Of a stretch of DNA of 21,513 bases, positions 7,162 to 14,177 are shown piece by piece. The stretch's first letter is position 1; every line of letters starts with the position of its first letter. The position numbers and the translations under genes were made by a program. The DNA comes from an uncultured Paracoccaceae bacterium (lineage in GTDB: Bacteria; Pseudomonadota; Alphaproteobacteria; Rhodobacterales; Rhodobacteraceae), in the NCBI GenBank assembly GCA_937907485.1, contig CALESR010000073.1, positions 1-21,513 on the forward strand. Direction: 5' to 3'. The notes below the pieces were generated by a model. The model searched no databases. It was given only the letters and a program-made list of their open reading frames with translations, and was not told where the DNA came from.

Positions 7162-8001
7162 TCAGCCGTTGAAGTCGAAACCGGCCGGCAGTTCGTCGAG
7201 CGACACGCCGAACGGCGCCAGGCCGTTGACGATCCAGGTCTGGTTGTTGCCCATCCGGCGGTTGAAGTTGGCCCAGGCCGAGACGAAATCCTTGAACACG
7301 TCGTCAGCGGCATGGTTGATGCCGATCACCGAGGGCGAGGACAGCCGGGGCTCGGGCACATAGACATTGCCGATGGCCGGGTTGCGTTCGCGCATCACCA
7401 TGCCGTTCAGCACGGTATTGATGATCGCATCGGCGCGGCCGGTGGCGACGGCGATCACCGCCTCGTCCCGGGTGGCAAAGCGCAGGATATTGGCGTTGGG
7501 CAGATACTGCCGCGCGATGTTGTCCTGCGCCGAGCCGGTATCGACGGCGATGGTATAGTTCGGGCTGTTCAGGTCGGCCCAGGTCGCGGTGGCCAGCGCC
7601 TCGTTGGGCGAGACGATGACGAAGCTGTTGTAATAGGTCGGCTCGGAGAAGCTGACCGACAGCGCGCGGGTCGGCAGCGCGGTCAGCGCAAAGGCCAGAT
7701 CGACGCGGCCCGACTGCACGTCGAGGATCGAGTTGGCCCAGGAGGATTCGACCATCTCGAGTTCGACGCCCAGCACGCTGGCCATGTCGGCGGCCATCTC
7801 GACGACAAAGCCGGTCCATTCGCCGGTGCGGATGTCGCGCACGAAATAGGGCGCCTCGGTCGGAATGCCGGCAACGCGCAGCACGCCGCGGGTGCGGATT
7901 TCATCGACGGTGCTTTGCGCAACCGCCGCCTGGCCCAGCGTCAGCGCCATCGCGGCGGCGGCCAGCCCTTGCATCATTGTCTTCAGGATCGACACGTTCA
8001 T
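7162..8001 (-). CDS. Amino acid ABC transporter substrate-binding protein (PBP family 3)
   Basis: 279-residue periplasmic receptor, first gene of the importer operon. The signal peptide runs to about residue 28 (TLGQAAVA|QS). The mature protein opens STVDEIRTRGVLRVAG as in HisJ/GlnH-type proteins, and WTGFVVEMAADMASVLGVELEMVESSWANS plus SGRVDLAFALTALPTRALSVSFSEP carry the usual fold landmarks, including the arginine after the TALPT turn expected to hold the amino acid carboxylate. The real start is ATG 8001, with GGAGGG immediately upstream; the open frame continues much further upstream without coding sense. Divergent from the flavin dehydrogenase genes across a 310-base control region, which points to import of the substrate they degrade. 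Confidence 0.93.
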   Translation of the reverse strand: MNVSILKTMMQGLAAAAMALTLGQAAVAQSTVDEIRTRGVLRVAGIPTEAPYFVRDIRTGEWTGFVVEMAADMASVLGVELEMVESSWANSILDVQSGRVDLAFALTALPTRALSVSFSEPTYYNSFVIVSPNEALATATWADLNSPNYTIAVDTGSAQDNIARQYLPNANILRFATRDEAVIAVATGRADAIINTVLNGMVMRERNPAIGNVYVPEPRLSSPSVIGINHAADDVFKDFVSAWANFNRRMGNNQTWIVNGLAPFGVSLDELPAGFDFNG

Positions 8002-8127
8002 TCCCTCCGGGTTGGGCCGCGCCCCATGGGCGGGCGGCGTCTTGATGATGCCGACACTGCATGCAGCGGCGGTCACCGCCAGAGCAACCGCTTTCCGGGT
8101 GCCGTTCAATACAAGATTGCCACGGCG

Positions 8128-8149
8128 ACATGCAAAGAATGTTGCATGT
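8128..8149. promoter_or_regulatory. Operator candidate 1: 22-bp inverted repeat
   Basis: ACATGCAA and TTGCATGT are perfect 8-base arms around a 6-base spacer. The core TGCAAA-GAAT-GTTGCA (8131-8146) matches operator candidate 2 in sequence and in the 8-base gap between its two TGCA words. It overlaps the putative -35 of the importer operon, which would suit repression. Confidence 0.6.
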
Positions 8150-8204
8150 AACGGTGGGTTCGGCGGTGCTATTCTGGCCAATATGCAGCGAAGTGGCCTG
8201 ACAA

Positions 8205-8220
8205 TGCAAAATCGTTTGCA
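8205..8220. promoter_or_regulatory. Operator candidate 2: 16-bp inverted repeat
   Basis: TGCAAA-ATCG-TTTGCA is a perfect palindrome of 6-base arms, again with 8 bases between the TGCA words and preceded by A as in candidate 1. Its centre is 74 bases from that of candidate 1, about seven helical turns, so the two would face the same side of the DNA. Confidence 0.6.
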
Positions 8221-8311
8221 GGTTCGCGCTGTTATTTTGCATCGAAGGGTTGGCATGCTGCGGCTACCGTTCACGCAGCGCGGCAGTCGGCCGCTGTCAG
8301 GGGTCGCAACC

Positions 8312-9469
8312 GTGAGTGCAGAGTTTGATGTCGCCGTGCTGGGGGCCGGAATTGTCGGCGCCTCCTGCGCATGGCACCTCGCCCGGCGCGGGGCACGGGT
8401 GGTGGTGATCGACGCCAGCGGCCCGGCGGCGGCGGCCTCGGGCGCGTCGGACGGCGCGGTGTCGGTGGCGTCGAAAAAGCCCGGCGTGCTGGCGCGGCTG
8501 GCAACGCAGTCGCTGCTGTATACGCGGACGCTGGCGCAGGACGGGCCGCTGCGGGGCCATTTCCACCCGCGCCCGGCGTGGTATTTCGCCACCACCGAGG
8601 CCGAGTTGGTCGCGCTGGATGCGCTGATCGCCAAGCTGGACGCGCTGGACGGTCCGGTGCGCAGCGGTCGCGATGGTGGCGCCGCGCTGCTGCCCGGCGC
8701 CGGGGTTCTGGTGCGCCGGCTGGTCGAGATCCGCGGCGAGGGCCACATGACCGGCTATTCCGCCGTGCGGGCGCTGCTGGCCGATCCGCGCATCGCCCGG
8801 CTCTGGCCCGCAGCCGTTGCGGCGATCGAGCCCGACGACAAGGGGGTGACGCTGGCGCTGGCCGATGGCCGGTCGCTGCGCGCCGGGCGGGTGATTGCCG
8901 CGCTGGGCACCAGCACGCCCGCGCTGTTCCCCGGCCTGCCGGTGCGCCCTTTGGCCGGGCAGCTCATCATCACCGACCGCGGAGCGCCCGGCGCGCTGGA
9001 GGGGGCGCTGACCGCGGCCTCGTATCTGATCGCCAAGACCGCCGACCCCTCGCGCCTGCCCGAGCCGCCGGTGGTCATCGACCCGCTGGTGACCGGGCAG
9101 GTGCTGATCGGATCGAGCCGGGTCGAGCATGGCGATCCCGCGCGGATGGACTTCGACACCATCTTGCGGCTGGTGCGCCGCGCCGCCGCCGTCTGGCCCG
9201 CGCTGGCCGAACGCCGGGTGATCCGCGCCTTTGTCGGCATTCGCGCGGCGGTGGCGGACGGGTTGCCGATCGTCGGCGCGCTGCCGGGGTTCGACCGGGT
9301 GCTGCTGGCCACCGGATTCGAGGGCGATGGCATCTGTCTGTCGGCGCTGATGGGCCGCGAGGTGGCGGCGATGGCCTTGGGCGACAGTCCTGCCGAGGGG
9401 GTGGAGCGCGATCTGGCGGCGCTGTCGCCCGCGCGGTTCGAGCCCGCCGCCCGCGAGGTGGCGCAATGA
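8312..9469 (+). CDS. DadA/sarcosine oxidase beta-like FAD subunit of a tripartite imino acid dehydrogenase (lhpB-like)
   Basis: 385-residue FAD-dependent amine oxidoreductase of the DAO family. The ADP-binding motif GAGIVG is at residues 11-16 with the ribose-binding acid D34; ASGASDGAVSVASKKPG follows, and the C-terminal ATGFEGDGICLSALMG loop closes over FAD. I chose GTG 8312 (AGGGG 8 bases upstream) because the protein then starts 10 residues before GAGIVG, as usual. An ATG at 8255 with a good AAGGG site would add a 19-residue tail and remains possible. The next two genes encode a small [2Fe-2S] protein and a second FAD protein, overlapping in order, as in LhpBFE D-hydroxyproline dehydrogenase and opine oxidases. 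This should be the catalytic subunit oxidising a secondary amine; the substrate is inferred. Confidence 0.87.
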   Translation: MSAEFDVAVLGAGIVGASCAWHLARRGARVVVIDASGPAAAASGASDGAVSVASKKPGVLARLATQSLLYTRTLAQDGPLRGHFHPRPAWYFATTEAELVALDALIAKLDALDGPVRSGRDGGAALLPGAGVLVRRLVEIRGEGHMTGYSAVRALLADPRIARLWPAAVAAIEPDDKGVTLALADGRSLRAGRVIAALGTSTPALFPGLPVRPLAGQLIITDRGAPGALEGALTAASYLIAKTADPSRLPEPPVVIDPLVTGQVLIGSSRVEHGDPARMDFDTILRLVRRAAAVWPALAERRVIRAFVGIRAAVADGLPIVGALPGFDRVLLATGFEGDGICLSALMGREVAAMALGDSPAEGVERDLAALSPARFEPAAREVAQ

Positions 9470-9693
9470 GCGGGGCCTTTGACTGGAAGGGCGCGGCCGT
9501 GCCGTTCCGCGCCGGAGAAACCGTGGCCTCGGCGCTGTTGCGGTCCGGAGTCCGCGACTTTGGTCCGTTTTGCGGCATTGGCCAGTGTCAGGGCTGCCTC
9601 GTGCGGGTTGATGGCCGCGTGACCGAGGCCTGTCTGGCCCTCTGCCGCGCGGGCGCCTTGGTGCAACCGCTGGAGGCCCGCGATGCCGGATGA
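9466..9693 (+). CDS. Small [2Fe-2S] subunit of the tripartite dehydrogenase (lhpF-like)
   Basis: 75-residue ferredoxin-like protein. Cysteines C36, C41 and C44 form the C-x4-C-x2-C ligand loop (FCGIGQCQGCLVRVDG) and C56 (TEACLAL) is the expected fourth ligand; C60 is extra. It is the Fer2_4-type small subunit seen with opine oxidases, sarcosine-oxidase-like complexes and the LhpBEF D-hydroxyproline dehydrogenase, passing electrons between flavins. The start overlaps the stop of the FAD subunit gene in an ATGA, implying coupled translation in fixed ratio. It is short for the family (often 85-110 residues), lacking much N-terminal sequence, but the fold core is intact. Confidence 0.9.
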   Translation: MSGAFDWKGAAVPFRAGETVASALLRSGVRDFGPFCGIGQCQGCLVRVDGRVTEACLALCRAGALVQPLEARDAG

Positions 9694-10921
9694 TCGGGTG
9701 ATCGTTGTGGGGGCCGGTCCTGCCGGGATGGCCGCCGCGGTGGCGCTGGCCGAGGGTGGGCAGCGCGTGCTGCTGGTCGATCAGGCCAGAACGCCGGGGG
9801 GCGCCGTTCACCGCGCGCCGCTGCCGGGTGTTGCGCCCCTTGGCCTGCCCGAACACCGCCGCCGCTGGGCCGCGCTGACGGCGCGGGCGACGGCGCAGGC
9901 GTCGCGCATCGAAACGGCGTTTGAGACGCGCTTTGCCGGGGTCGATGCGACCGGCGCGGTGCTGCTGACCGGCGCGCGCAACCGGCTGTTGCAGCCGCGC
10001 GGGGTGATCGTGGCCTTGGGCGCGCGTGAGCGGGTGCTGCCGCGTCCGGGCTGGACGCTGCCCGGCGTGCTGACGGCAGGGGCGATCCAGACCGGGCTGA
10101 AAACCAGTGGCGAGGCGCCGCAGGGCCGGGTGGTGCTGGCGGGCTCGGGGCCGCTGTTGCTGGCGGTCGGGGCGGAACTGGCGGCGCTGGGCCGCCCGCC
10201 GGTGGCGATCATCGAGGCCGCGCGGCCCTTTGGCGCCGGTGCGCTGGGTCTTCCGCTGGCCTATCTGGCCGAGGCGGCGCGCTATCGTCTGCGGCTGCTG
10301 GGGGTGCCGGTGCTGACCGGGTCACGGCTGGTCGAGATTGTGCCGGGGCTGGAGGCGATGGTGGACACACCAAAGGGCCCGCGCCGGTTTGCCGCTGATC
10401 TGATCGGGCTGCACGACGGGATTGCGCCGAATGTTTCGGGGCTGGGCGGCCCCTGCCCGATCCCGCTGCTGCGCGCCGGTGACGGGCGCGAGGCCTTGGG
10501 GGCGCGCGCGGCGATGCTGGACGGCACCCGCGCCGGGCAGGCGATGCTGGCCTTGCTGGCCGGGCGTCCGGTCCCGCCTGAGCCTGCCGCGCTGATCCGC
10601 CAGCGTGCGGCGCAGGCCCGGCTGGCGAGGATTTATGCCCGCGACGAGGGCGCCGCGCTGGATGCGCTGCCGCCAGACACCATCCTGTGCCGCTGCGAAT
10701 CCCGCAGTCGCGCCGATCTGGCCGCGCTGGGCGAGTCCCCCACCGGGCGCGATCTGCGGCTGACCGGGCGCTTTGGCATGGGTGCCTGTCAGGGCCGGGT
10801 CTGCGGCGAATGGGTGGCGCATTTCGCCAAGACCCGCGATCTGGGCCGCCCGCGTCTGCCGCTGCGCCCCTTGTCCATTGCCGACCTGCTGGCGGTTCCC
10901 GCCGCCGATACTGGAGACTGA
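9683..10921 (+). CDS. FAD/NAD(P)-binding alpha subunit with BFD-like [2Fe-2S] domain (lhpE-like)
   Basis: 412-residue flavoprotein. The N-terminal dinucleotide fold has GAGPAG at residues 10-15; a second nucleotide-binding fold follows around VVLAGSGPLLLAVGAELAAL. The C-terminus carries a BFD-like domain with C336-x-C338 (ILCRCESRS) and C369-x4-C374 (GACQGRVCGEW), likely ligands of another [2Fe-2S] cluster. This is the layout of opine oxidase A subunits and of LhpE. The start overlaps the ferredoxin gene by 11 bases and has GGAGG 6 bases ahead. The complex would oxidise an amine and hand electrons to the respiratory chain or another acceptor. Subunit identity is strong; D-hydroxyproline versus an opine or other imino acid as substrate is not settled by sequence. 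Confidence 0.88.
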   Translation: MPDDRVIVVGAGPAGMAAAVALAEGGQRVLLVDQARTPGGAVHRAPLPGVAPLGLPEHRRRWAALTARATAQASRIETAFETRFAGVDATGAVLLTGARNRLLQPRGVIVALGARERVLPRPGWTLPGVLTAGAIQTGLKTSGEAPQGRVVLAGSGPLLLAVGAELAALGRPPVAIIEAARPFGAGALGLPLAYLAEAARYRLRLLGVPVLTGSRLVEIVPGLEAMVDTPKGPRRFAADLIGLHDGIAPNVSGLGGPCPIPLLRAGDGREALGARAAMLDGTRAGQAMLALLAGRPVPPEPAALIRQRAAQARLARIYARDEGAALDALPPDTILCRCESRSRADLAALGESPTGRDLRLTGRFGMGACQGRVCGEWVAHFAKTRDLGRPRLPLRPLSIADLLAVPAADTGD

Positions 10922-10922
10922 C

Positions 10923-12317
10923 ATGACCTTCACCGCCCCTGCCCTGCTGACGCCCGATGCCCTGTTGGTGCGCAATCCCTTTGACGGCGCACTGGTGGGC
11001 GAGGTGGCGCAGGCCACGCCCGAGGCGGTCTTTGCCACGGTCCAGCGCGCCCGCACCGCGGCGGCCGGGTTTCGCGCCAGCACCCCGGCGCAGCGCCGCG
11101 CGCTGCTGAACGCGCTGGCGGCGCTGATCGCCCGCGACGCGGAATCCTTGGCGCAGATGATCTGCGCCGAGGTCGGCAAGACGATCACCGAGGCGCGGGG
11201 CGAGGTGCGCCGGGCGCAGAACACCCTGCGACTGGCGGGCGACGCGGCGACGTTTCTGGACGGCGAGGTGCTGCACTGCGCCATCGTCGCGGGCGGCGCC
11301 GACCGGCAGGCCGTGGTGACGCTGAAGCCGGTGGGCGTGGTGGCGGCGATCACGCCGTTCAACTATCCCTTGAACCTGCTGTGTCACAAACTCGGCCCGG
11401 CGATTGGCGCGGGCAATGCGGTGGTGGTGAAACCTTCGCCCAAGGCGCCGCTTGCCGCCGACCATCTGGTGCGACTGTGCGCCGAGGCGGGGTTTCCGCC
11501 GGGTCTGGTGCAGGTTCTGCATGGCGGGGCCGAGCCCGCGCTGGCGCTGGCGCGCGCGCCGATTGATCTGCTCAGCTTTACCGGCGGGCCGGTGGCCGGG
11601 CTGGCGCTGAAACGCGCCTCGGGGCTAGTGCGCTGCCTGATGGAGTTGGGCGGCAATGACCCCTTGTTCGTGCTGCCAGATGCCGATCTGGAGGCCGCTG
11701 CCGCCACCGCGGTTGGCCACCGCTATGAAATCGCCGGGCAATCCTGCGCGGCGGTGAAGAAGCTCTATGTGCATGAGGCGGTGCAGGCGCGGTTTACCGA
11801 GGTCTTGCTGGCCAAGGTGTCGGCGCTGCGGCACGGCGACCCGGCGGACCCGCAAACCCAGATGGGCCCGGTGATCGACCTCGCAGGGGCCGAGATGGTC
11901 TGCGAGCGCATCGCCGCCAGTCAGGCGATGGGCGCGCGGCTGCTGGCAGGTGGCATGCGGCAGGGTGCGCTGGTCGCGCCGACGGTGCTGGACCGCATGC
12001 CGCTGGAGGCGCCCCTGATCGCCACCGAGACCTTTGGCCCGGTGCTGGCGATGCGCGGGTTCACCGATCTGGACGCGGCGGTGGATGAGGTCAACGCCTC
12101 GGCTTACGGCCTGCAGGCGGGGATTTTCACCAATGACCATGCGGCGATCCGGCGGGTTGGCCAGCGGTTGCAGGTCGGCGGGCTGATGGTCAACGAAGGC
12201 CCGGATTTCCGGGCGGAACACGTTCCCTTTGGCGGCATCAAGACCTCGGGCCTTGGCCGCGAGGGGGTGCGCATCACGATGCGCGAGATGTCGGAAACCC
12301 ATGTCGTGATCGACTGA
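10923..12317 (+). CDS. NAD(P)-dependent aldehyde dehydrogenase (alpha-ketoglutarate semialdehyde dehydrogenase candidate)
   Basis: 464-residue aldehyde dehydrogenase, cytosolic. Catalytic residues are in place: N147 (ITPFNYPLN), cofactor lysine K170 (VVVKPSPKAP), base E241 (MELGGNDP), nucleophile C275 (AGQSCAAVKK), and the ETFGPV motif further on. The ELGGNDP and AGQSC forms resemble the lactaldehyde/GAPN/phosphonoacetaldehyde branch more than classic betaine aldehyde dehydrogenases. ATG 10923 has GGAG 6 bases ahead and lies one base after the previous stop. In the hydroxyproline scheme the equivalent enzyme oxidises alpha-ketoglutarate semialdehyde to alpha-ketoglutarate. The aldehyde assigned here is inferred from the operon; the enzyme class is certain. 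Confidence 0.9.
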   Translation: MTFTAPALLTPDALLVRNPFDGALVGEVAQATPEAVFATVQRARTAAAGFRASTPAQRRALLNALAALIARDAESLAQMICAEVGKTITEARGEVRRAQNTLRLAGDAATFLDGEVLHCAIVAGGADRQAVVTLKPVGVVAAITPFNYPLNLLCHKLGPAIGAGNAVVVKPSPKAPLAADHLVRLCAEAGFPPGLVQVLHGGAEPALALARAPIDLLSFTGGPVAGLALKRASGLVRCLMELGGNDPLFVLPDADLEAAAATAVGHRYEIAGQSCAAVKKLYVHEAVQARFTEVLLAKVSALRHGDPADPQTQMGPVIDLAGAEMVCERIAASQAMGARLLAGGMRQGALVAPTVLDRMPLEAPLIATETFGPVLAMRGFTDLDAAVDEVNASAYGLQAGIFTNDHAAIRRVGQRLQVGGLMVNEGPDFRAEHVPFGGIKTSGLGREGVRITMREMSETHVVID

Positions 12318-12330
12318 AAGGAAGCCCACC

Positions 12331-13215
12331 ATGACCCGATACAACGGCGTGTTCACCGCGCTGGTCACCCCCTTCTTGCCCGATGGCGGCATCGACTGGC
12401 CCGCCTTTGACGCGCTGATCGACCGGCAACTGGCGGCGGGGATCGCCGGGCTAGTCCCCGTCGGCACCACCGGCGAGGCCGCCACGCTGACCGAGGACGA
12501 GGCGCAGGCGCTGATCGCGCGCACCGTGCAGCGGGTGGCGGGGCGGGCGGTGGTGCTGGCCGGGGCGGGCGCGAATGACACCGCCAAGGCGGTGCGCGCC
12601 GCGCTGCGGGCCGAGGCCGCCGGGGCCGATGGTGTGCTGGTGGTGACGCCCTATTACAACAAGCCGACGCAGGCCGGGCTGATCGCGCATTTCGCCGCCG
12701 TGGCGCAGGCGGTGCGGTGTGATGTCATGCTTTACTCGGTGCCGGGCCGTGCGGTGGTGGCGATTGCGCCTGAGACTGCCGCCGTGCTGGCGCGGGCCCA
12801 TGCCAACATCATCGGCATCAAGGAGGCCGGTGGCGATGCGACCCGCGTAACCGCGCTCAGGCTGGCCTGCGGGCCGGGGTTTGTGGTGCATTCGGGCGAT
12901 GACGGGCTGGCGCTGGCGTTTTATGCGCTGGGGGCGGTGGGGTTGACCTCGGTCGTGTCGAACTATGCGCCCGAGGCCTGCGTGGCGCTGCACCGGGCGT
13001 GGGTGACGGGTGACACCGCGGGCGCCCTGGCGCTGCACGAGCGTCTGGCGCCGCTGACCGAGGCGATGTTCGCGGAAACCTCGCCCGCGCCGGTCAAGCG
13101 GGCGTTGGCGCTGGACGGGGTGATGGGCGACGGACTGCGGTTGCCGCTGGTCGGTATCGGCGCGCAGACCGAGGCGCAGTTGCGCGCGGCGATGGCGGGG
13201 TTTCGCGCGGGCTAG
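12331..13215 (+). CDS. DapA-family lyase/deaminase (dihydrodipicolinate synthase family)
   Basis: 294-residue TIM-barrel class I aldolase-type enzyme that works through a lysine Schiff base. K164 (IGIKEAGG) is the Schiff-base lysine, Y135 and R140 lie in LYSVPGR, T46-T47 in VGTTGEAATL, and Y108-Y109 in TPYYNKPTQ, so every residue used by classical dihydrodipicolinate synthase is retained. It is the last gene of the dehydrogenase operon, 13 bases after the aldehyde dehydrogenase, with AAGGAAG before the ATG. In hydroxyproline catabolism a DapA relative (LhpC/HypD) deaminates pyrroline-4-hydroxy-2-carboxylate to alpha-ketoglutarate semialdehyde, which fits this position. The alternatives are a genuine lysine-biosynthesis DapA or a 2-keto acid aldolase. 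Confidence 0.88.
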   Translation: MTRYNGVFTALVTPFLPDGGIDWPAFDALIDRQLAAGIAGLVPVGTTGEAATLTEDEAQALIARTVQRVAGRAVVLAGAGANDTAKAVRAALRAEAAGADGVLVVTPYYNKPTQAGLIAHFAAVAQAVRCDVMLYSVPGRAVVAIAPETAAVLARAHANIIGIKEAGGDATRVTALRLACGPGFVVHSGDDGLALAFYALGAVGLTSVVSNYAPEACVALHRAWVTGDTAGALALHERLAPLTEAMFAETSPAPVKRALALDGVMGDGLRLPLVGIGAQTEAQLRAAMAGFRAG

Positions 13216-13277
13216 GCGTTGCCCTGCGGCCAAGGGTCTGCGAGGCTGGGCGCTGTCCCTGACGCCAAGGCCCCGCC

Positions 13278-14174
13278 ATGCCGCATGACCATTCGCACGC
13301 CCCGCCCGCCGACCTGAGCCCGGCCTTTCGCTGGGCGGTGGCGCTGAACACCGGCTATGTGCTGATCGAGGCCGGGTTCGGCGCGCTCACTGGCTCGTTG
13401 GCGCTGCTGGCCGATGCGGCGCACAACCTGACCGATGTGGCCGGGCTGCTGATCGCATGGGGCGCCGTGGTGCTGGCCGGGCGGGTGGGCACCGCGACCT
13501 ATACCTTTGGCTATGGCCGGGCGACGATTCTGGCGGCGATGCTGAACGCGGTGGCGATTCTGGTCGGTGTGGTTCTGGTGATCTGGGAGGCGGCGCAGCG
13601 GTTTTCCGACACGGTCGAGGTGCCCGGCCTGACGATCCTGCTGGTGGCGCTGGTCGGCATCGGGGTGAACGCGGGCACGGCGCTGCTGTTCCGCGCGGCG
13701 CAAAAGGGCGATCTGAACGCGCGGGGTGCCTATCTGCACATGGCTGCGGATGCGGCGGTGTCGCTGGCGGTGGTGCTGGCGGCGGCGGGTATCCTGTGGA
13801 CCGGCTGGCATTGGCTGGACCCGGCGGTGGCGATGGGCGTCAGCGGGCTGATCGCCTGGACGGCCTGGGGATTGCTGCGCCAATCCTTGCGGCTGGAGAT
13901 GGACGGCGTGCCCGAGGCGATCGACCGCCAAGCGGTGGCGACGTGGCTGGGCGCGCAGCCGGGGGTCAGTGGCGTGCATGATCTGCACATCTGGGCGCTG
14001 TCCACCACGCGCACCGCGCTGGCGGCGCATCTGGTCTGGCAAGGCAGCGATGCGGACGGGTTTCTGGACCGGCTGACCGACGCGCTGGAGGCGGACTTTG
14101 GCATCGGCCATGTCACCCTGCAACTGGAAGGCACGCCGTGCGAGCGTGCCGGGCTGTGCGCGGTGGGGGTCTGA
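13278..14174 (+). CDS. Cation diffusion facilitator family transporter (CzcD-like)
   Basis: 298-residue inner-membrane metal/proton antiporter exporting divalent cations, most likely Zn2+, possibly Co2+ or Cd2+. The histidine-rich start (MPHDHSHAPP) is a usual metal-binding tail. Six transmembrane segments follow; the metal site is formed by H49 and D53 in TM2 (DAAHNLTD) and H154 and D158 in TM5 (HMAADAAVS). YTFGYGRATILAAMLNA marks the CzcD/ZnT subgroup. A cytosolic C-terminal domain (about residues 205-290, VHDLHIWALSTT) is present. AAGG stands about 6 bases before the ATG. It is separated by 62 bases from the DapA-family gene and its stop abuts the convergent Hsp70-like gene. It is not evidently connected to the catabolic locus. 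Confidence 0.93.
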   Translation: MPHDHSHAPPADLSPAFRWAVALNTGYVLIEAGFGALTGSLALLADAAHNLTDVAGLLIAWGAVVLAGRVGTATYTFGYGRATILAAMLNAVAILVGVVLVIWEAAQRFSDTVEVPGLTILLVALVGIGVNAGTALLFRAAQKGDLNARGAYLHMAADAAVSLAVVLAAAGILWTGWHWLDPAVAMGVSGLIAWTAWGLLRQSLRLEMDGVPEAIDRQAVATWLGAQPGVSGVHDLHIWALSTTRTALAAHLVWQGSDADGFLDRLTDALEADFGIGHVTLQLEGTPCERAGLCAVGV

Positions 14175-14177
14175 GGG

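Larger units (their letters stand above)
8002..8311. promoter_or_regulatory. Divergent control region of the amino acid catabolic locus
   Basis: This 310-base region separates the importer operon (leftward) from the dehydrogenase operon (rightward). It is locally AT-richer and studded with TGCA-containing words: CTGCATGCAG at 8057-8066, two long palindromes at 8128-8149 and 8205-8220, ATGCAG at 8183 and TTGCAT at 8237. A possible leftward promoter is TTGCAT (plus 8130-8135) with TGTATT (plus 8108-8113), 16 bases apart, so the first palindrome would cover its -35 box. I see no convincing rightward -10/-35 pair and no coding sequence. Confidence 0.6.

Noticed and set aside
8131..8220. Reading the TGCA palindromes as NtrC sites
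   Set aside because: NtrC sites (TGCACC-N-GGTGCA type) have a longer gap between TGCA words and C/G inner positions; here the gap is 8 in both copies and inner positions are A/T.
8002..8311. LysR-type T-N11-A box for the locus regulator
   Set aside because: I found no inverted repeat with that spacing in this region; the palindromes present have other geometry.
8002..8748. Upstream extension of the binding protein frame to 528 residues
   Set aside because: The signal peptide and GGAGGG site place the start at 8001; the extension is antisense to the dehydrogenase gene and crosses the control region.
8297..9856. 519-residue open frame on the minus strand
   Set aside because: Antisense to the flavin dehydrogenase genes, with low-complexity R/G/H composition and no ribosome binding site.
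13216..13277. Intrinsic terminator after the DapA-family gene
   Set aside because: Only weak, short complementary stretches and no T-run; read-through into the cation transporter gene cannot be excluded.
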